Below, one piece after another: positions 45,949 through 55,375 of a DNA stretch of 64,000 nucleotides; position 1 is the first letter of the stretch, and each line of letters begins with the position of its first letter. The position numbers and the translations under genes are program-made. A model generated the notes under the pieces. The model was not told the origin of the DNA, did not search any database, and saw only the letters and a program-made list of their open reading frames with translations. This DNA is from Azospirillum sp. TSO35-2 (GTDB lineage: Bacteria > Pseudomonadota > Alphaproteobacteria > Azospirillales > Azospirillaceae): the NCBI RefSeq assembly GCF_003116095.1, contig NZ_LGRA01000008.1, positions 363,782 through 427,781 on the forward strand. The letters are read 5' to 3'.

Positions 45949-45982
45949 AAAAAAGGGCCGGGGCGGACACGCCACCCCGGCC
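45949..45982 (-). terminator. Terminator for the ECF sigma operon (minus strand)
   Basis: On the minus strand, GGCCGGGG pairs with CCCCGGCC (plus-strand 45956-45963 and 45975-45982) and is followed by CTTTTTTG, a good intrinsic terminator for the leftward cpxP-like gene 42 bases upstream. Read rightwards, the same stem could end the hyf transcript but lacks a T tract. Confidence 0.75.
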
Positions 45983-46024
45983 TGGATCCCCGAAAGTCCT
46001 GCCGCCGGTCGGAAACCGAAAGGA

Positions 46025-46468
46025 TCAGGGAAGGCGGCTCTCAGCCAGACGCAGGCGGCCTTCCGGGGAAAGACGGGACAGGGTGTCGACGACGCGGGCG
46101 TCCAGGTCGGTCCGCAGCTTCTCGTCGGCCGAATGGATGCCGTCGAACAGCGCCCGCACCCGGTTCGGGTCGAAGGGGTTCGCCATCAACTCGGTGCGCA
46201 GGCGCGGGATGAACTCCTCGCGGCTGACCTGCATGCGGACGAACATCGGCCGGGCGTCGTCCATCGCCTTGCGCACGATGGCGGCGTCATCCGGCGACAG
46301 ACGGCTGGAGATGCGGTCGATGAAATGCTCCAGCGCGTGTTCGGGGCCCGGCGGGGGAGGGGGAGGGCCGAAGGCGTGGGCGACGACGAAACCGCCGGCC
46401 AGCATGTTCAGCGCAAGGGAACCGATCAGAAGGAACCAGGGCCACCGGCGCCGGATCGACGGCGTCAT
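46025..46468 (-). CDS. Periplasmic metal-sensor protein (CpxP/CnrX-like, heavy-metal resistance family)
   Basis: A 147-residue protein with an N-terminal signal anchor (about 10-32, W-F-L-L-I-G-S-L-A-L-N-M-L-A-G-G) and a Pro-rich spacer, followed by a helical periplasmic domain with R-L-S-P-D-D-A-A-I-V-R-K-A and R-x-x-F-x-x-R-x-E-L, the CpxP/metal-resistance pattern. ATG 46468 overlaps the anti-sigma stop (ATGA). In CnrYXH-type systems a periplasmic sensor of this type controls the anti-sigma factor in response to metal; here the order is sigma, anti-sigma, sensor. The metal or stress sensed is not shown by the sequence. Confidence 0.75.
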   Translation of the reverse strand: MTPSIRRRWPWFLLIGSLALNMLAGGFVVAHAFGPPPPPPGPEHALEHFIDRISSRLSPDDAAIVRKAMDDARPMFVRMQVSREEFIPRLRTELMANPFDPNRVRALFDGIHSADEKLRTDLDARVVDTLSRLSPEGRLRLAESRLP

Positions 46469-46893
46469 CGCGCGTCTCCCAGATAGCTGACGATCATCAC
46501 GCCGGACAGGCTGGGCGTGGTCGTTTTTTGAAAGGATACCAAGCCCTGGCTGTAGCTCAGAAACCCGACCACCGCCATCGTCGCCAGGAACCCGGCGAGC
46601 GGCGCGGCACGGAAGGGCGGCCGGGACAGGAACCATGGCACGAAGTCGGGAACGACCCGTTCGGCCAGGCAGGCGGCGATGCGGTCGTAGACCTGCGCCT
46701 CGCGGCGGGACGACACGACGGGGGCCGAGGCGGCATCAAGGAGCGCATCCGTGACGGCAACGTCGGCCAGCGTGTCGCGCGCCTCGGTGCAGCCGTCCAG
46801 CAAGGCCAAGGCCTCGGGCAGGGCGGAGCGCGGCCAGCGGTCCATGTTCGCGCCGTAAGCCGCGGCGTAGCGTTTGAACTCTTTGAGCGTCAT
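46465..46893 (-). CDS. Probable anti-sigma factor with one transmembrane segment
   Basis: A 142-residue protein: an N-terminal cytoplasmic helical part (about 1-75, Y-G-A-N-M-D-R-W-P near 14), one membrane segment (about 93-115, L-A-G-F-L-A-T-M-A-V-V-G-F-L) and a short periplasmic tail. There is no H-x-x-x-C-x-x-C zinc motif, so it is not a ZAS-type anti-sigma. The call rests on size, membrane topology and position: it overlaps the ECF sigma gene by four bases upstream and the sensor gene by four bases downstream. Confidence 0.7.
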   Translation of the reverse strand: MTLKEFKRYAAAYGANMDRWPRSALPEALALLDGCTEARDTLADVAVTDALLDAASAPVVSSRREAQVYDRIAACLAERVVPDFVPWFLSRPPFRAAPLAGFLATMAVVGFLSYSQGLVSFQKTTTPSLSGVMIVSYLGDAR

Positions 46894-47465
46894 GACCGTA
46901 CACCGTCCTTCTGACGGATCAGGGGTTGAAGCCGGGCCCTTACCACGCGGCGCGCCCGGACGAGCAAACTTTCCATAGCCGAAACGGACACCTGAAGTAT
47001 TTCCGAAGCTTCAGCGCACGTCATCTCCTCATGATAGCAGAGGCTGAGCGCCGCCCGCTGCCGTTCGGGCAGGGCGGCGATGGCGGCGTCCACCGCCGCC
47101 CCGATCCGGTGGCCGTCGATCACCGTCTCGGCGCTCCAGGCCGGATCGGCGATCTCGTCGGCCGCATCGAGGGGAGCGAAACTGCGCCGCCGCTTGTAGT
47201 CGATGGCTCGGTTCACCACGATGCGGTACAGCCACGTCGTGAATCGGGTGCCGTCGCCACGCCAGCGGTCGGCGTTGGCCCAGATCTGCAGGAAGGCGTC
47301 CTGCGCGACCTCTTCGGCGTCGGCGGCGTTGCCGACAACCCGTTGGGCCAAGGCGATGCTGCGGCGCAGATGTCGGCGCGTGAGTGTTCCAAACGCCTTA
47401 CGGTCACCGGCCGCGGCGTCCGCCATCAACGCCTCGTCGGTTACCGTGTCCTCGGTAGGCTCCAC
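46890..47465 (-). CDS. ECF RNA polymerase sigma factor
   Basis: The 191 residues contain region 2 (about 25-95, D-A-E-E-V-A-Q-D-A-F-L-Q-I-W and the DNA-melting F-T-T-W-L-Y-R-I-V-V-N-R-A-I-D) and region 4 (about 130-180, L-P-E-R-Q-R-A-A-L-S-L-C-Y...S-A-M-E-S-L-L-V-R-A-R). The start is GTG 47465 (GGCGGA upstream); ATG 47426 would cut into region 2's leading helix. Followed with 4-base overlaps by an anti-sigma candidate and a periplasmic sensor, so the three form one signalling unit. Target genes are not identifiable from the window. Confidence 0.9.
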   Translation of the reverse strand: MEPTEDTVTDEALMADAAAGDRKAFGTLTRRHLRRSIALAQRVVGNAADAEEVAQDAFLQIWANADRWRGDGTRFTTWLYRIVVNRAIDYKRRRSFAPLDAADEIADPAWSAETVIDGHRIGAAVDAAIAALPERQRAALSLCYHEEMTCAEASEILQVSVSAMESLLVRARRVVRARLQPLIRQKDGVRS

Positions 47466-47813
47466 GCCGTATTCCGCCCGCTCCCGGTTGCTGTCATTGG
47501 ATTATACGACTTTGGGCAAGGAGTCCTGCGCCTGCCGCCGTAATTTTTTGTCGTCCATTCTCCGGGCTCAGGCGCCTCCAAGTTTTCCATAAGAATGCTT
47601 ATGCGTTTTCTCTGCGCCATCGGCCGGACAGTCTCCGCCATGCCCCGGCTGCGGGTTGCGGATGCTCCCCATACCCCTCACGCGGGAATCCGGGGAACCA
47701 AACCTGGGCGTCGCCGGTTTCATCCAAGCATGGGCGCGGCGGCATCGGATGCCGGATGCGTCCACCGAACACCAGGCCGCCCGACGGGGCCGTCAGACGA
47801 AGGAACAGTCTCC
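47466..47813. other. Intergenic region between ECF sigma gene and small membrane protein gene
   Basis: 348 bases without a convincing ORF. Contents: a perfect TATAAT on the minus strand (plus-strand ATTATA 47501-47506), possibly a -10 of the sigma operon though no -35 fits; a perfect dyad CATAAG-AATG-CTTATG at 47588-47603; and an EcfG-type promoter at 47694-47719 reading rightwards. The middle is less G/C-rich than its surroundings. Confidence 0.55.
47694..47719 (+). promoter_or_regulatory. Putative EcfG (general stress) sigma promoter
   Basis: GGAACC, 16 bases, then GGTT: the alphaproteobacterial EcfG consensus is GGAACC-N16-CGTT, so one of ten positions differs. It lies about 95 bases before the 28-residue membrane protein gene, leaving a plausible 5' leader. 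Confidence 0.5.
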
Positions 47814-47900
47814 ATGCTCAAGATTTTCGGCTGGGCGATTCTGATCATCTTCATCATCGGGCTTCTGGTCGTCACCGGAATCCTGAAGCTGGTCTTCTGA
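47814..47900 (+). CDS. 28-residue single-pass membrane protein
   Basis: The short frame starts at ATG 47814 after an AAGGAACAG ribosome site and encodes 28 residues: a Lys-containing N terminus (MLKIFGWAI), an uninterrupted hydrophobic core of Ile, Leu, Val and Gly, and a final K-L-V-F. It is clearly a single transmembrane helix. The upstream region carries an EcfG-like promoter, so it may be a general-stress small membrane protein. I do not recognise a named family; the clean start, ribosome site and composition argue that it is real. Confidence 0.65.
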   Translation: MLKIFGWAILIIFIIGLLVVTGILKLVF

Positions 47901-47909
47901 CGTTTGCCC

Positions 47910-49265
<1,356 letters not shown>

Positions 49266-51566
49266 GTGACGCCAGAATCCGGATCGCAGCCATGGCCGCA
49301 GACCATGGCCGGCAGCTTTGACCTCGACGCCTGCGCCCGGGAACCGATCCACATCCCGGGCAGCATCCAGCCGCATGGCCACCTGCTGGCGATGGAATCG
49401 GCGACGCTGCGGCTCGTCCGTGCCAGCGCCCACGCCGGCGCGGTGCTGAACCGGCCGCTGGAGGCCGCCTTTGGCCAACCGATCGACGAGGTGATCGACG
49501 CCGACGGGCTGGCTGCGCTGATCCAGGGACTGCGCAGCGCGCCGGCCGAGCCGGTTCAGCTCGATCTGCTGCGCCTGCGTCGCGGCGGCGACCATCAGGC
49601 GATCGCCCACCGCTCCGGCGATCTGGTGATCCTGGAGTTGGAGGATCATCTGACCGCCGCCGGGGTCGGCACGCTGGAGGCGCTCTACCCGCACCTGCGC
49701 GAAGGCATCCGACGGATGCAGGCGGCGACGTCCTTCGACGGACTGCTGGAGCTGACGGCGGCCGAGGTGCGGGCGCTGACCGGTTTCGACCGTGTGCTGA
49801 TCTACCGTTTCGACGAGCAGTGGAACGGCACCGTCATCGCCGAGGACGGCAACGGTCGCCTGCCCTCTTACCGCGGCCTGCGCTTCCCGGCCTCCGACAT
49901 TCCCCAGCAGGCGCGGCGGCTCTACGCGCTGAACCGCCTGCGGCTGATCGCCGACGCCCGTTACCGCCCGGTGCCGATCCTCGCACCCGGCGGGGCGCCC
50001 GGCACGGCCGACGGGCCGCTGGACCTCACCTTCTCGGTGTTGCGCAGCGTGTCGCCGGTGCATCTGGAATACATGCGCAACATGGGCACCCCCGCCTCGA
50101 TGTCGATCTCGGTGATGGACGGCGACCGGCTGTGGGGCCTGATCTCGTGCCATCACGCTGAACCGCGGCAAGTGTCCTTCGCGGTGCGCACCGCCTGCGA
50201 CCTGCTGGGGCAGGTGCTGTCCAGCCAGATGATCGCGCTGGAACGGGCGGAGGACGCCGACCACCGCATCCGCTCGAAAAGCATCCAGGCCCGCCTGCTG
50301 GCCCACATGGCGGCGGCGGAGCGCTTCGTCGACGGGCTGGCCGCCGATCCCGACGACCTGCTGGCGCTGGTCAACGCCGAGGGGGCGGCCATCCTGTTCG
50401 ACGGCGATTGCCGCCTGATCGGCCGCACCCCGCCACAGGCGGTGGTGGAGGCCATCGCCGGTGAACTGGCAGGCCGGGACGTCAAGGACCTGTTCGCCAG
50501 CCACGCCCTGCCGGAGGATTTGCCGGCGGTGGCCGACGATGGGGCGGGCAATCCGGACGTCACGGCCTGCGGCCTGCTGGCGATCTCGATCTCGCAGTTG
50601 CACCCCAGCTACCTGATGTGGTTCCGGCCGGAGGTCCTCCGCTCGATCGAATGGGCCGGCGACCCGAACAAGCCGCTCGATCCCACCGGCCGACTGTCGC
50701 CCCGCAGCTCGTTCGAGGCGTGGAAGGAGACGGTGCGCGGCCAGTCCCTGCCCTGGCGCCATGGCGAGGCCGAGGCGGCCGCCGACTTCCGCAACGCCAT
50801 CGTCAGCATCGTGCTGCGCAAGGCCGAGGAGATGGCCGCGCTGAACGAGGAACTGCGCCGCAGCAACGGCGAGCTGGCCGCCTTCTCCTATTCGGTGTCG
50901 CACGACCTGCGCGCCCCCTTCCGCCACGTCACCAGCTACGCCGAGCTGCTGCGGTCGCGCGCCGCCGACAAGCTGAACGAGCGCGAACGCCACTATCTCG
51001 ACAGCATCATCGAGGCGGCGAGTTCGGCCGGCACGCTGGTCGACGGGCTGCTGCATTTCTCGCAGCTCGGCCGGACGACGCTGGCGCGGGTCGAGGTCGA
51101 TGTCGGCTCTCTGGTGGCGGACGTCCGCCATTTGCTGGAGCCGGACCTGGCGCCGGAGCTGGGCAACCGCGTGGTGCGCTGGACGGTCCACCCACTGCCG
51201 ACCGTCACCGGCGACCCGACCATGCTGCGGCTGGTGGTGCAGAACCTGCTGTCCAACGCCATCAAATACTCGCGCGACCGCGCCGAGCCGGAGATCGAGG
51301 TCGGCTGCGACACCACGCCCGAGGCGTATGAGTTCTACGTGCGCGACAATGGCCGTGGATTCGACATGGCCTATGCCGGTAAGCTGTTCGGCGTCTTCCA
51401 GCGGCTGCACCGGGAAGAAGAGTTCGAGGGCATCGGCATCGGCCTCGCCAACGTCCGCCGCATCGTCGAGCGCCATGGCGGACGGGTCTGGGCCGAAGGC
51501 CGGCTCGACCACGGTGCGACCTTCCATTTCTCCCTGCCGCGGCCGACCGCCGCCGAATCGAGGTAG
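49266..51566 (+). CDS. bphP: Bacteriophytochrome histidine kinase
   Basis: Red/far-red photoreceptor kinase. The 766 residues (GTG 49266 after AAGGA; ATG 49305 is an alternative that keeps all domains) contain PAS (about 15-125), GAF (about 135-310) and PHY (about 320-500) domains, then HisKA and HATPase. The biliverdin-binding Cys is C23 in D-L-D-A-C-A-R-E-P-I-H-I-P-G, the GAF motif is P-A-S-D211-I-P, and the phospho-acceptor is H546 in S-V-S-H-D-L-R-A-P-F. The chromophore would be biliverdin, but no heme oxygenase gene is adjacent. It leads a cluster with three response-regulator-type genes on the same strand. Confidence 0.95.
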   Translation: MTPESGSQPWPQTMAGSFDLDACAREPIHIPGSIQPHGHLLAMESATLRLVRASAHAGAVLNRPLEAAFGQPIDEVIDADGLAALIQGLRSAPAEPVQLDLLRLRRGGDHQAIAHRSGDLVILELEDHLTAAGVGTLEALYPHLREGIRRMQAATSFDGLLELTAAEVRALTGFDRVLIYRFDEQWNGTVIAEDGNGRLPSYRGLRFPASDIPQQARRLYALNRLRLIADARYRPVPILAPGGAPGTADGPLDLTFSVLRSVSPVHLEYMRNMGTPASMSISVMDGDRLWGLISCHHAEPRQVSFAVRTACDLLGQVLSSQMIALERAEDADHRIRSKSIQARLLAHMAAAERFVDGLAADPDDLLALVNAEGAAILFDGDCRLIGRTPPQAVVEAIAGELAGRDVKDLFASHALPEDLPAVADDGAGNPDVTACGLLAISISQLHPSYLMWFRPEVLRSIEWAGDPNKPLDPTGRLSPRSSFEAWKETVRGQSLPWRHGEAEAAADFRNAIVSIVLRKAEEMAALNEELRRSNGELAAFSYSVSHDLRAPFRHVTSYAELLRSRAADKLNERERHYLDSIIEAASSAGTLVDGLLHFSQLGRTTLARVEVDVGSLVADVRHLLEPDLAPELGNRVVRWTVHPLPTVTGDPTMLRLVVQNLLSNAIKYSRDRAEPEIEVGCDTTPEAYEFYVRDNGRGFDMAYAGKLFGVFQRLHREEEFEGIGIGLANVRRIVERHGGRVWAEGRLDHGATFHFSLPRPTAAESR

Positions 51567-51570
51567 GCCG

Positions 51571-52044
51571 ATGGCCGAGCTGAAGCCGATCCTGCTGGTC
51601 GAGGATAACCCGAAAGACCTGGAACTGACGCTGGAGGCCTTCGCCGAGGCGCAGCTCGCCAACGACATCGTCGTCGCCCGCGACGGGGCGGAGGCGCTGT
51701 CCTACCTGTTCCCGGACGGGCCGGAGCCGGTGGCGGTTCCGTCGGTGGTCAAATACCCGGCGGTCATCATCCTGGACATCAAGCTGCCGAAGGTCGACGG
51801 AATCGAGGTGCTGCAACGGATCAAGGCCAACGAGAACACCCGCGCCATCCCGGTCGTCATGCTGACCTCCTCCAAGGAGGAGCAGGATCTGGTGCGCAGC
51901 TATCGTCTGGGGGTGAACGCCTTCGTGGTGAAGCCGGTCGGCTTCAAGGAGTTCTTCGACGCGATCCGCGACATCGGCAGCTTCTGGGCCATCCTGAACG
52001 AGCCGCCGCCGGGTTGCCACCCGCGGCGGCCCCGTGGCGGCTGA
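51571..52044 (+). CDS. Response regulator, Rcp1-like single receiver
   Basis: A 157-residue CheY-like receiver of the Rcp1 type usually paired with phytochromes: acidic pair E-D-N near 11, phospho-acceptor D69 in V-I-I-L-D-I-K-L-P-K-V-D-G, T in V-M-L-T-S-S near 100, and K in F-V-V-K-P-V-G near 123. There is no output domain. It starts four bases after the phytochrome stop and is likely its direct phosphate acceptor. The C-terminal tail is Pro/Arg-rich. Confidence 0.92.
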   Translation: MAELKPILLVEDNPKDLELTLEAFAEAQLANDIVVARDGAEALSYLFPDGPEPVAVPSVVKYPAVIILDIKLPKVDGIEVLQRIKANENTRAIPVVMLTSSKEEQDLVRSYRLGVNAFVVKPVGFKEFFDAIRDIGSFWAILNEPPPGCHPRRPRGG

Positions 52045-52057
52045 CGGACGGACGCCG

Positions 52058-53524
52058 ATGGGCCAGATCCTCATGCCGCCGGCCGGACCGAAGCGCGTGG
52101 ACGACGCGCGTCCCGAGCTGTCCTTGCCGATTCCCTGCCGCGTCCTGCTGCTGGAGGACAACGGCATGGACGCCGATCTGGTGCGCGAGCACCTGCTGCT
52201 GATCGACGACCATGATTTCGACGTCCACCGGGTCGATACCCGACAGGCCTTCGTCGACGCGATCACGGACGGCGGCCCCTACGACCTAATCCTGTCCGAC
52301 TTCGACCTGCCCGACTTCGACGGCATGTCGGCGCTGGCGGTGGCGCGCGAGCGGCTGCCGCGGGTGCCCTTCATCTTCGTGTCCGGCATGCTGGGCGAGG
52401 AGAACGCCATCGAGGCGTTGAAGAAGGGCGCCACCGATTACGTGGTCAAGCTGCGGATGGAGCGGCTGCAGGTCGTGGTCCGCCGCGCCCTGGTCGAGGC
52501 GCGCGACCGCAACGAGCTGACCGACAAGCGCCAGGCGCTGGCCGAGAGCGAGGCGCGGCTGCGCTTCGCGCTGGAGGCCGGGCGGCTCGGCTCGTGGGAG
52601 TTGACGTTGGCGACCAACCGGCTGCGGGTGTCGGCGATCTGCGCCGCCAACCTGGGCTTGAGCGACCCGTCCGAGCTTCCGACCTACGACGCGCTGCTGA
52701 TGCGCGTCCATCCCGACGACCGCGAACACCAGCAGGCGGCGGTGCGCCTTGCCGTCGCCAATGGCTCCCCGCTCGACATCGAATACCGCACGATCTGGCC
52801 CGACGGCAGCCTCCACTGGGTGCAGGTCCGCGGTCGTGCCGTCTATGACAAGAACGGCATTGCCACCGGGCTTGCCGGCGTCTCCCTGAACGTCACCGAA
52901 CGCAAGAAGGCGGAGGATCGCCAGCTTCTGCTGCTGGAGGAGCTGAACCACCGGGTCAAGAACACGTTGGCGATGGTGCAGTCGATCGCCAAGCAGACGT
53001 TGCGCGCCGCCCCGACGCCGGAGGCCTTCCCCGACGCCTTCCAGTCGCGGCTGCGGGCGCTGGCCCAGGCGCACGATCTGCTGACCCGCCGGCAGTGGCA
53101 GGGCGCCTCGCTCAGCGAGATCGCCGCCCTGACGCTGGAACCGCACGTCGACGCCGGCCGCGTCCGTGTCGGTGGGCCGCCGGTGACGCTGGCGACCGGC
53201 GTCGCGGTGTCGCTGCATCTCGCCTTCCACGAGTTGGCGACCAACGCCGCCAAATACGGCGCGCTGTCGGTCGAACACGGCCGCGTCGACCTTGAATGGG
53301 AGGTCGCCTCCGCTGCCACGGGCGATCGTGGGGCGCTGGCCCTGCGCTGGCGGGAGAGCGGCGGACCGCCGGTGGTGCCGCCGATCCGGCGCGGCTTCGG
53401 ATCGCGGCTGATCGAACGCGGCCTCGTCCACGAGTTGGAGGGCGAGGTGGCGCTTGCCTTCGAGCCGGCCGGTGTGCAATGCCGACTGGTGATCCCCCTG
53501 TCCTCGCGAGTGAGCCCCCAGTGA
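52058..53524 (+). CDS. Hybrid receiver-PAS-HWE/HisKA_2 histidine kinase
   Basis: The 488 residues begin with a receiver (phospho-acceptor D81 in L-S-D-F-D-L-P-D-F-D-G), followed by a PAS/PAC domain (about 165-285, ending L-N-V-T-E-R-K-K-A-E), and a HWE/HisKA_2-type kinase core with H298 in L-N-H-R-V-K-N-T-L-A-M-V-Q and a short ATPase domain. It begins at ATG 52058 (GTG 52034 is possible, overlapping the upstream gene). With a receiver at its N terminus, it can take phosphate or be controlled by the phytochrome pathway and pass a signal to the receiver that follows. Confidence 0.9.
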   Translation: MGQILMPPAGPKRVDDARPELSLPIPCRVLLLEDNGMDADLVREHLLLIDDHDFDVHRVDTRQAFVDAITDGGPYDLILSDFDLPDFDGMSALAVARERLPRVPFIFVSGMLGEENAIEALKKGATDYVVKLRMERLQVVVRRALVEARDRNELTDKRQALAESEARLRFALEAGRLGSWELTLATNRLRVSAICAANLGLSDPSELPTYDALLMRVHPDDREHQQAAVRLAVANGSPLDIEYRTIWPDGSLHWVQVRGRAVYDKNGIATGLAGVSLNVTERKKAEDRQLLLLEELNHRVKNTLAMVQSIAKQTLRAAPTPEAFPDAFQSRLRALAQAHDLLTRRQWQGASLSEIAALTLEPHVDAGRVRVGGPPVTLATGVAVSLHLAFHELATNAAKYGALSVEHGRVDLEWEVASAATGDRGALALRWRESGGPPVVPPIRRGFGSRLIERGLVHELEGEVALAFEPAGVQCRLVIPLSSRVSPQ

Positions 53525-53889
53525 CCAACGCGCCCCTGACCGACCTCACCGTCCTGATCGTCGAGGACGAACCGCTGATCGCGATGAGCCTGGAAGACGT
53601 GCTGGTCGACCAGGGCGTGACCTGCCTCGGCCCAGCCGGATCGGTCGCGGCGGCCTTCGTCATGATCGACGCCGGCGGCTTCGACATCGCGCTGCTGGAC
53701 GTCAACCTGCGCGGCGAGCGGGTCGACGCCGTGGCCGACCGGCTCGCCGCCGCCGGCATTCCCTTCGTCTTCACCACCGGCCATGGGGCGGAGGGGTTGC
53801 CAGACACCCACCGGGATCGCCCGGTGATCGCCAAGCCGTTCCGCGACCAGGACATCATCGACGCCCTGGCCCGCCACCGCCCGCGTTGA
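53521..53889 (+). CDS. Single-domain response regulator
   Basis: A 122-residue CheY-like receiver: acidic pair E-D-E near 14, phospho-acceptor D60 in A-L-L-D-V-N-L-R-G-E, T-T-G-H-G near 85, and K in V-I-A-K-P-F near 105. Start GTG 53521 overlaps the kinase stop (GTGA); the longer frame upstream lies within the kinase gene and is not conserved. This type of receiver is often the partner of HWE kinases. The end of the four-gene light-sensing cluster; no DNA-binding output is present. Confidence 0.88.
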   Translation: MTNAPLTDLTVLIVEDEPLIAMSLEDVLVDQGVTCLGPAGSVAAAFVMIDAGGFDIALLDVNLRGERVDAVADRLAAAGIPFVFTTGHGAEGLPDTHRDRPVIAKPFRDQDIIDALARHRPR

Positions 53890-54135
53890 GCGCGGCACCC
53901 TTCTTCACGCCCTCCCCCTCGCCCGTTCCGCACGGCGCAGCGCGGGCCGGCATCCCCGCCTCCTGGTTCATCCCGACCGGGGGCATCAGTTCGGGCCTCC
54001 CCAGCGCCCTGTCGGTGCTGGCGATCATCGCCGCGGTGACCGGCGCCGAGCTGGGCGCCGTGGCCGCCAAGCAACGGCACCGCGACCGGAACGAAAAGGC
54101 CGCCGGCGGGACACCCCACCGGCGGCCTCTTGCCA

Positions 54136-54678
54136 TCACTGCGTCTGGTGCTGGCCGGCGCCGTGCATCGTGCCGTGCGCGTTGCCGCCCATGGGACCGC
54201 CCATCCCGGACATGTGCTCCGCCGGCTTGGTTTCGCTGGCCCCTTCCACCGCCACCTCGACCTCGACGCTGCCGGCCTTTTCGAAGCGCAGGGTCAGGGG
54301 GAAGTGCGCGCCCTTGACCAGCGGCTGCTTCAGCCCGAGCAGCATCACGTGCAGGCCGCCCGGCGCCAGCTTGACCGGCGCACCGGGGCCGACCGCGATC
54401 CCGTCGACCGGCCGCATCCTCATCACGCCGTTGTCGTTGATGTGGGTGTGCAGTTCAGCCTTCTCGGCCACCGGGGTGGAGGCGGCGACAAGACGGTCTT
54501 CCGTCGTCCCCGTGTTGGTCAGCGACAGAAAAGCCCCGCCGTTGGGGGCGGACGGCGCGGTTGCGCGGGCCCAGGGATGGTCGATCTCGATCGGGCCGGC
54601 CTTGTAGGCGTGCGCCCAGGCGGCACCGGCGCCGAGCAGGGTGAAAGCGGTGGCGATGCCGAGGATGCGGCGATTCAT
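54136..54678 (-). CDS. Periplasmic copper chaperone PCu(A)C
   Basis: Copper(I) carrier that delivers copper to cytochrome oxidase or to resistance systems. The 180 residues have a signal peptide (about 1-21, ending A-W-A-H-A) and the PCuAC beta-sandwich with N-G-G-A-F-L-S-L-T-N near 43-52, A-E-L-H-T-H-I...M-R-M-R-P near 76-90 and L-H-V-M-L-L-G-L near 110, which supply the His and Met ligands. A His/Met/Gly-rich tail (about 150-180) probably binds extra copper. ATG 54678 places the signal peptide. A DUF2946 gene lies upstream on the same strand. Confidence 0.9.
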   Translation of the reverse strand: MNRRILGIATAFTLLGAGAAWAHAYKAGPIEIDHPWARATAPSAPNGGAFLSLTNTGTTEDRLVAASTPVAEKAELHTHINDNGVMRMRPVDGIAVGPGAPVKLAPGGLHVMLLGLKQPLVKGAHFPLTLRFEKAGSVEVEVAVEGASETKPAEHMSGMGGPMGGNAHGTMHGAGQHQTQ

Positions 54679-54814
54679 GGGTGTTCTCCGGGAACGGATT
54701 GCGGATGCGCCAGCCGGCCGCCCCAGACTTTCGGGTAGGCGGGCCGCGGCGCGGGCTTCGAATGAGGGAAACAGGCAAGGCGCCGCCCAATCCGGACGGA
54801 CGCGGCCCGAAAAA

Positions 54815-55246
54815 TCAGCCGAGCGCCGGTGGCGCGCGGGCCTGAAGGGTCGACAGGAACCAGCCGGCGGCGATCCGCTCGCCGGGCAATGGCCGGGAAT
54901 CGCGCGCCTCGGCAAGCGTCGGCCCGATCGACGTCGGCGGGGGCGGCAGGGCCAGCCCGGACATCAACGGACACAGCGGGCAGTGGCCGGTCCCGTAGGG
55001 CGACGGCTTCGAAGGCGTGCCGGACGGAGCGGCGGCATCGCCCGCCCCATCGTCCTGCGCGTCGAGGATGACGGATTTCAGCCCATCGACCGAGCAGATC
55101 AGGACGGTCGAGTCGTCACCGGCGCGGGCGGTGCCGACGATCGAGGGCATCCAGCCCCAGGCGATGACCTGCAGCAACAGCGCGGCCACCCCGGCCATCA
55201 GGCCGAGCCGCCGCACCCGCCGCATTGTCACCCGGCTGAACACCAT
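54815..55246 (-). CDS. DUF2946-family small membrane protein
   Basis: A 143-residue protein with one N-terminal hydrophobic segment (about 17-36, L-M-A-G-V-A-A-L-L-L-Q-V) and a C-terminal region containing the C-P-L-C-P pattern that marks DUF2946 proteins, plus a His just before it. Family members are frequent next to copper-handling genes, and PCu(A)C follows 136 bases downstream on the same strand. Two starts are possible, 55246 and 55225 (about equal quality); I use the longer one. Function unknown, possibly copper binding at the membrane. Confidence 0.65.
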   Translation of the reverse strand: MVFSRVTMRRVRRLGLMAGVAALLLQVIAWGWMPSIVGTARAGDDSTVLICSVDGLKSVILDAQDDGAGDAAAPSGTPSKPSPYGTGHCPLCPLMSGLALPPPPTSIGPTLAEARDSRPLPGERIAAGWFLSTLQARAPPALG

Positions 55247-55375
55247 ACCGGCCCGCTGCCCCTCATGACGGTGCCGGACGCGGAGCCCGGCGTGCGGCCA
55301 CGATAGCGCGGCGCATCGGCCGCGACGAGCGGCAAATGAACCCACACCCTTCAAAGGGTCGTCGGGGCCGGCGCT

